A DNA stretch of 5,536 nt from an uncultured Steroidobacteraceae bacterium (GTDB taxonomy: Bacteria; Pseudomonadota; Gammaproteobacteria; Steroidobacterales; Steroidobacteraceae): contig CATPBQ010000306.1 of the NCBI GenBank assembly GCA_955652795.1, positions 1 through 5,536 of the forward strand. The letters are read 5' to 3'. Under the pieces are notes generated by a model that worked only from the letters and a program-made list of their open reading frames with translations, had not been told where the DNA came from and searched no databases. Within the stretch, counting starts at the first letter, position 1. The number at the start of each line of letters is the position of its first letter. Positions 1 through 5,097 of this stretch are shown one piece after another. Made by a program: the position numbers and the translations under genes.

Positions 1-44
1 AAAGCGACCACCGCCAGCAGCGCGATCCAGATCCCTCGCTTCAC
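1..44 (-). CDS. gspN: GspN, N-terminal fragment (T2SS inner-membrane accessory protein), cut by window edge
   Basis: Only the first 14 codons are visible. A GTG start at 44-42 follows the gspM stop codon (48-46) after a single base and reads M-K-R-G-I-W-I-A-L-L-A-V-V-A, a short basic stretch followed by a hydrophobic segment. That is the expected start of a single-pass inner-membrane protein such as GspN, which has a short cytoplasmic N terminus and a periplasmic body. The identification rests mainly on position: gspN follows gspM in many T2SS operons. The ribosome binding site is poor, so translation probably depends on coupling to gspM. GspN is dispensable or absent in some T2SS. The gene could instead be another membrane protein, and 44 bases cannot settle this. 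Confidence 0.55.
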   Translation of the reverse strand, partial: MKRGIWIALLAVVA

Positions 45-45
45 T

Positions 46-537
46 TCAACCCGAATGCAGGACGATGGCGGCGTTCACCAGGCCGGGCGTATCGGTCTTC
101 TCAATGGTGGCTGATTCCACGCTGACGCCGTTCTGCTGCGCGAGACGCCCGAGCCACCCGACCAGGGTATCGAACGGCGCCTTCGCGAGCCGCACCGACA
201 GGCTCCCGGGCCCGGCCGATTCGCTGCTGGCGAGCGCGCCGGCCAACCCCGACTCGCGCGCCGAACGGTCGATGATCACGAGCAGCGATTCGCCCGTCGC
301 CGCAGGCGGCGCTGCCGAGGTGGCGAGTTCGGGGGCGACGCCCTGCATCCAGGTGAGATCGGCGCGCTTGCGGGCGAGTCGCTGGTGCGCGTGCGCGACG
401 CTGCGATCAAGGGGAATCAGCACACCGAAGATGAGGATCGCCGCCGCGAGCGCGAGGCCCCCCAGAACTAAGCGCCGCTCGCGCTCGGGGCGGGCAGCGA
501 AGGAATCGAGCGACAGTGGATTGGGCGACAGCTTCAT
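46..537 (-). CDS. gspM: Type II secretion system protein GspM (inner-membrane platform)
   Basis: This 163-residue protein is a bitopic inner-membrane component of the T2SS assembly platform. In known systems it binds and stabilises GspL and helps connect the platform to the pseudopilus. The sequence shows a short charged cytoplasmic N terminus (residues 1-22, with RPERERR), one hydrophobic transmembrane helix (about 23-43), a helical linker (about 47-66) and a small alpha/beta periplasmic domain (about 84-161, ferredoxin-like in known GspM). The VRLAKAPFDTLVGWLGRLAQ stretch (115-134) is the most GspM-like part, as it resembles the conserved 'F..L..WL..L' region. The start at 537 was chosen because it gives normal GspM length, has an upstream AGGA (8 bases before ATG), and lies 10 bases after the gspL stop. 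The longer in-frame reading to 675 would run into gspL. GspM is poorly conserved, so order and topology carry much of the call. Confidence 0.9.
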   Translation of the reverse strand: MKLSPNPLSLDSFAARPERERRLVLGGLALAAAILIFGVLIPLDRSVAHAHQRLARKRADLTWMQGVAPELATSAAPPAATGESLLVIIDRSARESGLAGALASSESAGPGSLSVRLAKAPFDTLVGWLGRLAQQNGVSVESATIEKTDTPGLVNAAIVLHSG

Positions 538-547
538 GGGTGAGATC

Positions 548-1786
548 CTAGGTGCCGCTGGCGCGCACCTGGATGTGTCCCTCGTAGCCGGAGGCGGCGT
601 TGTTGCCGCCCGTGAGATCGGCCTGCCAGCCATTGGTGCGCAGCGACTGGCTGACGTGGTCGAGACTCGAGGCATCCGGAGCGGAGAGCTTCATGTCGAG
701 GGCGCCGGCGTGAAAGCTCAGAGCCTGCACGCTCATGCCGGGGGTGGCATCGCGCGCCTGCGCCAGCGCCTGCAGCGCGGGCAGAAGACCCCCGCCCGCC
801 CCGCGCGCAGCGCTCAGGCGTTGCTCCATGCGGCGGCGCGCATCGAGACTGTTCGGGTCCCCGGGCATGGCGGTGCGGAACGTGTCGCGAATGGAAGCAT
901 CGAGCTGGTGTTCGCGATTCTTCAGCAGCTGCAGCTCCCCGAGCTTGCCTGCGAGGTGCAGGCTGACGAGCGACACCAGCAGGATCGCCGCCACCCGCCA
1001 GGCCCTGAGGCCGACGGCGCGCGCCGCCGTCGGAGCGTACGCGCCCTGCAGCAGGTTGATCGGTGTCGCCGCCGGCAGTTGCTGCGCGAACAGCGCCAGG
1101 GGCCCGCCGGTGAGCAGCTGGATCTTGATGCCGTCGAAATGAGCACGCGCCGCTTCGATCTGTGCGGAATGCCGCTGCCACTCCGCCGCTCCCGTGTAGA
1201 GAATGAGGCCCCGCGCGCCGGTCGCCGGCGCATCGACGCCTGCTTGCGCGATCTCGAGCGCCTCCGCCAGCGCATCCGCGGGCAGCGTCACCGGGGAGGC
1301 GCCGGGCGAGCGTACGAACACTGCGTCCTCTTCCAGGAGCACCACCGCCTGTCCGGGATTGCGGGGCAGCAGGTCGCTGTCGGCGTAGATCGCATCGGGT
1401 TCGATGCCGCTCGCGCGCAGCATCGCCAGCCACTCATCGAGCTGGGCGCGCGCCACCACGGCGACGGGCACGCGGGAGGATTCGCCGGCACGCTTGCCGA
1501 TGGCGAAATGCAGATCGTCGATGTCATCGGCCAGGTGCTCTTCGAGCGCGTACGGCACGAGCTGCTGCAGCTTCGCACCGGCCTTGACGGGCACGTCCGG
1601 CTCCGCCAGCAGCACATCCGCGCCGGGCGCCAGTACACACACGCGCCGTCCCGCGGCCCGGGCGGCCGCGAGCATCAGCGGTCCGCTTTGCGGCGGCCCG
1701 GCCGGCGCGCCGCGTGCATCGGCCACCAGCCAGGACGCCGGTTCCTCGGGGGTGCGCGGTAGGCGCAGCAGCAGCCAGTCAGCCAT
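548..1786 (-). CDS. gspL: Type II secretion system protein GspL (links ATPase GspE to the inner-membrane platform)
   Basis: This 412-residue protein has the normal length and layout of GspL. A cytoplasmic actin-like region (about 1-255) is followed by one transmembrane helix (about 262-280) and a periplasmic ferredoxin-like domain (about 330-410). In known systems the cytoplasmic part binds the N-terminal domain of ATPase GspE, and the membrane and periplasmic parts pair with GspM. Recognisable blocks are VPYALEEHLADDIDDLHFA (77-95), matching the family's conserved VPYALEE motif, and INLLQGAYAP (243-252) just before the membrane helix. A heptad-like charged helix after the membrane (281-330) fits a coiled coil. 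The ATG at 1786 begins MADWLLLRLP, a typical GspL start, although its ribosome binding site is weak. A 62-base gap precedes it and gspM follows after 10 bases. I see no truncation or frameshift. Confidence 0.95.
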   Translation of the reverse strand: MADWLLLRLPRTPEEPASWLVADARGAPAGPPQSGPLMLAAARAAGRRVCVLAPGADVLLAEPDVPVKAGAKLQQLVPYALEEHLADDIDDLHFAIGKRAGESSRVPVAVVARAQLDEWLAMLRASGIEPDAIYADSDLLPRNPGQAVVLLEEDAVFVRSPGASPVTLPADALAEALEIAQAGVDAPATGARGLILYTGAAEWQRHSAQIEAARAHFDGIKIQLLTGGPLALFAQQLPAATPINLLQGAYAPTAARAVGLRAWRVAAILLVSLVSLHLAGKLGELQLLKNREHQLDASIRDTFRTAMPGDPNSLDARRRMEQRLSAARGAGGGLLPALQALAQARDATPGMSVQALSFHAGALDMKLSAPDASSLDHVSQSLRTNGWQADLTGGNNAASGYEGHIQVRASGT

Positions 1787-1848
1787 GGACGGATACTGTC
1801 ATCGTTTCGGCCGCGGTGATCATCGATCGTGTCACGGTGCGCGAGCAA
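1787..1848 (-). other. gspK-gspL intergenic gap, no recognised element
   Basis: This is the only sizeable non-coding stretch inside the operon; the other junctions overlap by 4 bases or leave 1-16 bases. It holds several short palindromes (TGATCA, ATCGAT, CGATCG around 1818-1829). It has no hairpin followed by a T-run that would act as a terminator, and no hexamer pair at promoter spacing that I would defend. It separates the pseudopilin genes from the membrane-platform genes, so processing or an internal promoter is possible but not shown. Confidence 0.4.
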
Positions 1849-2844
1849 TCAATCCGGCGTGAAACTGCGCAGGATCGGGCGTACGGCTCCCCCGCCGTTC
1901 TGGTCCTGATACAGAAGACTGTACAAGTTGAATTCCGCGCTGCCAATAGTGATGAAACTCGTCAGGCGAAAGTAGCTCGAAACCTGCGCGATCTTTGGGT
2001 GCACCTGTGCGAGCAGCTTCTGATCGGCAAATGCCGCTTCGTAGCCGGTCTGCGTGGGGAAGCACGCGGTGGCGTTGGCGCGGTTCTTCGCCAGGGAATC
2101 CGGATCGGAGCTGAAGTCCGCGTGTCCCAGATACGCATCCAGCACCGCTCCGGGAGCGGTGCAGACGTTGACCGGCGTGCCAAACGGGAGCGCCGTGACA
2201 TAGGGCGCGAGCTTCAGGTAGCGGTCACGACCGAAGCCCGGCAGCGCGAGCAACTCGCTGGCGCTCGTGATGTAGCGGTTGGCTGTCCGGTACGGTGGCG
2301 TCTGGCCCATGTAGACGCTGTCCTCCGCGCCATCGGGGATTGAGGGCGTGATGTTCCCATCGATCCAGTCGACGATATAACCCGCCCACTTGGGCTCTAC
2401 GCCCGACATCTCCAGCAGCTGGATGAAGGCCTGCAATTGCACCGGGTCCGGTGTGGTGTCGTTCTTCACCAGGTTGTTGAGGTTGAAGCGCCCCTGCAGG
2501 TCCTCGAGCGACGCTTCGAGCATCACGCCCGGAACCACCTCGATCGGTCCGAGAGGCTTATCCCAGCCTTGCCCGGCATAGGTATGGCTCTGGTCGTTCT
2601 GCCGTATCTGACGCAGTCCGTAGGCAGCGAGAGCCTCGGCCCCCTGGGCGATGAGCAAGGCCTGATCGAACGCGTACGTTGCGGTGCCGCGCCGCACGCT
2701 CGTCGCGTTCTCGTACGCCACCGCGGCGGCGATGATGGTGCCGAGCGCGACCAGCAGGATCGCCACCAGCATCGCAATGCCGCGCTGGCCGCGCGGCGGA
2801 TGCCACGGGCGCTGGCGGCGGGCACGCTGCGATACGAGCCTCAT
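1849..2844 (-). CDS. gspK: Type II secretion system minor pseudopilin GspK
   Basis: This 331-residue protein is the large minor pseudopilin. In known systems it caps the tip of the pseudopilus together with GspI and GspJ. It has a type III leader rich in Arg, with predicted cleavage after Gly22 (QRG|IAML), followed by a hydrophobic helix (23-43). Mature position 5 is Val instead of Glu, which is the hallmark of GspK among pseudopilins. Conserved blocks follow: DLQGRFNLNNL (115-125), YIVDWIDGN (156-164), DGAEDSVYMGQTPPYRTAN (171-189) and SASELLALPGFGRDRY (194-209), then VNVCTAP (224-230). The acidic DWID/DGAED region belongs to the family's inserted alpha domain, where calcium is bound in the solved structure. 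Cys227 and Cys261 could form a periplasmic disulfide. The ATG at 2844 overlaps the gspJ stop as ATGA and gives normal length. The ribosome binding site is weak, which fits coupled translation. Confidence 0.97.
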   Translation of the reverse strand: MRLVSQRARRQRPWHPPRGQRGIAMLVAILLVALGTIIAAAVAYENATSVRRGTATYAFDQALLIAQGAEALAAYGLRQIRQNDQSHTYAGQGWDKPLGPIEVVPGVMLEASLEDLQGRFNLNNLVKNDTTPDPVQLQAFIQLLEMSGVEPKWAGYIVDWIDGNITPSIPDGAEDSVYMGQTPPYRTANRYITSASELLALPGFGRDRYLKLAPYVTALPFGTPVNVCTAPGAVLDAYLGHADFSSDPDSLAKNRANATACFPTQTGYEAAFADQKLLAQVHPKIAQVSSYFRLTSFITIGSAEFNLYSLLYQDQNGGGAVRPILRSFTPD

Positions 2845-3467
2845 CCGGCGATCTCGATGATCCGCACGACCTTGCCCCAGCCCTCGGTGTCGAGCGTGAT
2901 TTCCACCGCCAGCGGACGTTGGCGCAGGGTCCATTCCTGCCTCTGGATAACAGCGGTACCCGGTGGCCATTGCTCCTGCCACTGATGGGCCTGGTCGAGA
3001 TAACGAAGGGTCACCGCCTTGACGTGCGTCATGAGATCGCGCTTCGTCGTGGTGCTGGCGAGCGTGGGATCGAGTACGTTCCAGTACTCGCGCCGCAGTG
3101 TCCCGTTCTCCAGGAAGTACGCCACCCGCTGCAGCCCCGGGCGCTGCAGCCCGGCCGGGTTCGCCCAGCCACCTCGGGTGAGGGCGACGATCGGCTGCGC
3201 GCCGGGGACCGCGCCCAGCAGTGCAGGCTGGGCGGGCTCGTCACCGATCGCCTGGCGCACCGGACGCGGGGCGAGCTGCATGAAGTCCTGTTCCAGCACG
3301 CGCACCGCCGTTTGCAGCTCGAGCAGGCGCGCCTGTTGCTCCTTGAGCGAGTCCCGGCTGGTGAGTGCCTGGGTGATGGCGCCATAACCCATGGCGAACA
3401 TGACCGCGGCGATGAACAGCGCCACCAGCAGCTCGAGCAGCGTGAACCCACGGCCGCGAGGGCTCAC
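2841..3467 (-). CDS. gspJ: Type II secretion system minor pseudopilin GspJ
   Basis: This 208-residue protein is a minor pseudopilin that forms the pseudopilus tip with GspI and GspK in known systems. The short leader MSPRGRG precedes predicted prepilin-peptidase cleavage at Gly7|Phe8, giving mature FTLLELLVALFIA with Glu at mature position 5 (E12) and a hydrophobic helix to about residue 28. Strong family blocks are LEQDFMQLAPRPVR (58-71), TRGGWANPAG (97-106), and LQRVAYFLENGTLRREYW (112-129), followed by VLDP (131-134). The GTG start at 3467 was chosen because it overlaps the gspI stop as GTGA, has GGAGG four bases upstream, and gives a leader of the usual size; extending upstream adds Gly/Ala/Pro-rich sequence from a shadow frame of gspI. 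Its stop overlaps the gspK start. Nothing appears truncated. Confidence 0.97.
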   Translation of the reverse strand: MSPRGRGFTLLELLVALFIAAVMFAMGYGAITQALTSRDSLKEQQARLLELQTAVRVLEQDFMQLAPRPVRQAIGDEPAQPALLGAVPGAQPIVALTRGGWANPAGLQRPGLQRVAYFLENGTLRREYWNVLDPTLASTTTKRDLMTHVKAVTLRYLDQAHQWQEQWPPGTAVIQRQEWTLRQRPLAVEITLDTEGWGKVVRIIEIAG

Positions 3468-4018
3468 TGCGCCTCCGGCGGAGGTTGAGGGCCCGGCCGC
3501 GGCAGCGGCGGCGTGGGCGTAACCGGTGTGGTGGTGGGCGTCTGAGCGCCACCGAGGGTCCCGGGACTGCCGGGCAGCCCGCTCGAAGTCTGCGTGCCCC
3601 AATCGGGTTGGAAACCGTTAGGGGTCCCGATCGCATCGCCCCGGATGCCACTCACCGTGGTGAACCAGCCGTTGTCGTCGCCCGCCTTGACGTCCGCGGG
3701 GCGCACGCTGACGTCGATACGCTCCACTCCCGGTACCTGGGTTGTGACCACCTCCTGGCGCCAATGCCAGCTGCGACCGGCAAAGTCCGTGTCGCCGTTG
3801 CTGTTGCCGGTGGGGGGCTGTTGGCCCGACAGGCGCAGGTTCGCGATCTGATTGAGCGCCACCCACTGGGCAAACGTCTTGTCGCGCAGGTACGAGATGG
3901 TGTTCGCCGAGGAGGTCAGCGCGCCCATTACGGCGGCCATGCCGATCGCCACGATCGCGAGCGCCACGAGCACCTCGATGAGCGTGAAGCCGCGAGCGCC
4001 GCGCAGCGCACGCCTCAC
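3464..4018 (-). CDS. gspI: Type II secretion system minor pseudopilin GspI with a long Pro/Thr/Gly-rich C-terminal tail
   Basis: This 184-residue protein is a minor pseudopilin; in known systems GspI starts assembly of the tip complex with GspJ and GspK. The leader MRRALRGARG is cleaved after Gly10, leaving FTLIEVLVALAIVAIGMAAV with Glu at mature position 5 (E15). The globular part has the GspI pattern: KTFAQWVALNQIANLRL (47-63), GRSWHWRQEV (81-90), and a strand region VERIDVSVRP (98-107). The family core appears to end near residue 127 (TVSGIRG), so the remaining 57 or so residues are an unusual addition: Gly/Ser/Thr/Pro-rich, with TPTTTPVTPTPPLP at 160-173. GspI is usually about 120-135 residues. 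The GTG at 4018 overlaps the gspH stop as GTGA and has a perfect GGAGG seven bases upstream. An earlier in-frame start (to 4285) would lie inside gspH and is rejected. Confidence 0.96.
   Translation of the reverse strand: MRRALRGARGFTLIEVLVALAIVAIGMAAVMGALTSSANTISYLRDKTFAQWVALNQIANLRLSGQQPPTGNSNGDTDFAGRSWHWRQEVVTTQVPGVERIDVSVRPADVKAGDDNGWFTTVSGIRGDAIGTPNGFQPDWGTQTSSGLPGSPGTLGGAQTPTTTPVTPTPPLPRPGPQPPPEAQ
3472..3484 (-). promoter_or_regulatory. gspJ Shine-Dalgarno inside a small inverted repeat
   Basis: On the minus strand CCTCC GCC GGAGG lies just before the gspJ GTG start. The right arm, GGAGG (3476-3472), is the Shine-Dalgarno sequence, four bases from the start codon. The left arm (3484-3480) is its exact complement. 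The hairpin could partly hide the site until a ribosome finishing gspI opens it. The repeat is visible; the regulatory role is inference, and in GC-rich coding DNA a 5-bp arm can arise by chance (it also encodes Pro-rich residues of the GspI tail). Confidence 0.5.
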
Positions 4019-4554
4019 GGCTTCGCCTCCACCATGGCCTGCTCGATCACCTGACCCTGGTTGTCCTGCGTGAGGGTGACGCTGCGCCTGCCGCCGTCGC
4101 GCTCCACCGTGGCGGCGAAAGTCGTCAGATCGCCGTTCGAGAAGATCGTGACCTGCGGAGTCTTGTCCTTGGCATCCGCGGGACGGGTCAGCACGACGGG
4201 CCGCGCCTCCACCGTGAGTTTCACGCCGAGCCCATCGGGGAGCTTGCGCGCGCTGAGCGCATCGTCCTCGAACACGCTGCGCCACGCCGCGCGGCGCATG
4301 TCATAGGTGAGAAACTCGTAACCATCGTCCTGGAACAGCACGCCGTACTCGCGGGTCTGCAGCTCGGCCTGCTCGCGCGCGTAGGTGAACAGCGCCAAGA
4401 GCCGATCACTCTCCTTCTCGAGCTCGCGGTCGCGTCCCGTCACAGTGAGCGACAGCAACACGCCGCCGGAGATCACGCCGATGATGAGGACGACGACCAG
4501 GATCTCGATCAGCGTGAAGCCGGCGCTGGCCGGATGAGCGCAGGCGGGTCGCAT
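4015..4554 (-). CDS. gspH: Type II secretion system minor pseudopilin GspH
   Basis: This 179-residue protein is a minor pseudopilin placed just below the I-J-K tip in models of the pseudopilus, joining it to the GspG fibre. The leader MRPACAHPASAG gives predicted cleavage at Gly12|Phe13, followed by FTLIEILVVVLIIGVISGGV with Glu at mature position 5 (E17). After the helix, RELEKESDRLLALFTYAREQAELQ (43-66) matches the amphipathic region typical of GspH/FimT-type pseudopilins. REYGVLFQDDGYEFLTYD (68-85) and PQVTIFSNGDLTTFAATV (133-150) match conserved beta-sandwich strands, the latter corresponding to the family's 'SSGE-TPF' block. The ATG at 4554 gives a normal leader and lies 16 bases after the gspG stop; upstream in-frame codons would run into gspG. 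The ribosome binding site is weak. The stop overlaps the gspI start. Confidence 0.95.
   Translation of the reverse strand: MRPACAHPASAGFTLIEILVVVLIIGVISGGVLLSLTVTGRDRELEKESDRLLALFTYAREQAELQTREYGVLFQDDGYEFLTYDMRRAAWRSVFEDDALSARKLPDGLGVKLTVEARPVVLTRPADAKDKTPQVTIFSNGDLTTFAATVERDGGRRSVTLTQDNQGQVIEQAMVEAKP
4026..4030 (-). promoter_or_regulatory. Shine-Dalgarno of gspI, deciding the GTG start
   Basis: GGAGG on the minus strand is followed by seven bases and then the GTG at 4018-4016. It lies within the last codons of gspH. This is the best ribosome binding site in the operon and supports the GTG start over any upstream ATG in the same frame. Confidence 0.75.
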
Positions 4555-4570
4555 CGTCGTGCTGCGGCAC

Positions 4571-5035
4571 CTAGTCGCCGAGATTCCAGTTGCCGATATC
4601 GGCGTTGATGCCATCGCCCCCGGGCTGGCCATCGGCGCCGAGCGTGTAGAGGTCGTACTGCTTGCCGTGCGTGCCGGGGTATACGTACAGATAGGGGTTC
4701 CCCCATGGGTCTTTGCTGACCCGCTCCAGGTAGCCGCCGGGCCTCCAGTGCTTGATCGAGGGGTCGGTGGGCTGCTGCGTCAGGGCCGTGAGGCCCTGCT
4801 CGGAGGTCGGATACTTCGAGTTGTCGAGGTAGTACATGGAGAGCGCCGCCTCCAGGCTCTGGATGTCGGCCTTCGCCTTGGCGACGCGCGCGTCGTCCAC
4901 CTTGCCCATGACCGTCGGAACGATGACCGCGGCCAGCAGGCCAATGATGACTATGACCACCATGATCTCGATGAGGGTGAAGCCGCGCGCGCGCCGTGCG
5001 CTGCTCTGTCTGCTAACCTGACCGATGTAACTCAT
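4571..5035 (-). CDS. gspG: Type II secretion system major pseudopilin GspG
   Basis: This 154-residue protein is the major pseudopilin, which polymerises into the periplasmic pseudopilus that drives cargo through the secretin. A basic leader (SARRARG) precedes predicted cleavage and N-methylation at Gly18|Phe19, followed by FTLIEIMVVIVIIGLLAAVIVP with Glu at mature position 5 (E23). The C-terminal domain has the complete family signature: SLEAALSMYYLDNSKYPTSEQGL (60-82, in parts), the DPWGNPY motif (109-115), and the acidic loop GADGQPGGDG...ADI (133-147), which binds calcium in characterised GspG proteins. The ATG at 5035 was preferred. An in-frame ATG at 5092 would add 19 residues (basic, no ribosome binding site) and leave only five bases to the divergent start at 5098. 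It is the first gene of this operon; gspC-F are not upstream of it. Confidence 0.98.
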   Translation of the reverse strand: MSYIGQVSRQSSARRARGFTLIEIMVVIVIIGLLAAVIVPTVMGKVDDARVAKAKADIQSLEAALSMYYLDNSKYPTSEQGLTALTQQPTDPSIKHWRPGGYLERVSKDPWGNPYLYVYPGTHGKQYDLYTLGADGQPGGDGINADIGNWNLGD

Positions 5036-5097
5036 GCGCTGCGTGTCCGGGCGGCGAAGCCGCCGTTGAGACCAAAAACGGGTCGGGATCATAACAA
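5036..5097. promoter_or_regulatory. Divergent intergenic region between gspG and the rhombosortase gene
   Basis: These 62 bases separate two divergent starts, so the promoters of both units should lie here or just inside the flanking genes. For gspG, TATGAT on the minus strand (5093-5088) resembles a -10 box but has no good -35 at normal spacing; TTCACA (5120-5115) sits 21 bases away. For the plus strand, TTGAGA (5066-5071) resembles a -35 with CATAAC (5090-5095) 18 bases later, which would start the transcript at or beyond the ATG at 5098. I therefore call the region regulatory by position only. Confidence 0.4.
5050..5064. repeat. Perfect 6-bp inverted repeat (GGCGGC-GAA-GCCGCC) in the divergent region
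   Basis: The arms at 5050-5055 and 5059-5064 pair perfectly around a three-base loop. On the minus strand the hairpin would sit 14 bases upstream of the gspG ATG in its leader, with a TTC loop; on the plus strand it lies 33 bases upstream of the other start. No T-run follows on either strand close enough for a terminator. It could be a leader hairpin or simply GC-rich chance. Confidence 0.45.

Noticed and set aside
534..1433. A 299-codon minus-strand frame inside gspL
   Set aside because: It is a shifted frame of gspL with Arg/Gly/Ala-rich low-complexity translation and no family features.
65..1762. A 565-codon plus-strand open frame antisense to gspL and gspM
   Set aside because: It is the mirror of GC-rich genes that show clear family motifs on the minus strand. 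Its translation is Arg/Ala/Gly-rich with no recognisable domain, and it spans two real genes and their junction.
3960..5000. Recurrent similar DNA (CTCGAT-AG-GTGAAGCC type) at about 3974, 4505 and 4967
   Set aside because: These are the conserved GFTLIE codons of the pseudopilin leaders, not dispersed regulatory repeats.
5036..5092. Longer gspG start at 5092, adding 19 residues
   Set aside because: It has no ribosome binding site, would make an unusually long prepilin leader, and would leave five bases between divergent starts.
5066..5095. Sigma-70 promoter TTGAGA-18-CATAAC for the plus-strand gene
   Set aside because: The implied transcription start falls at or after the ATG at 5098 and the -10 match is weak, so I kept only the general regulatory region.
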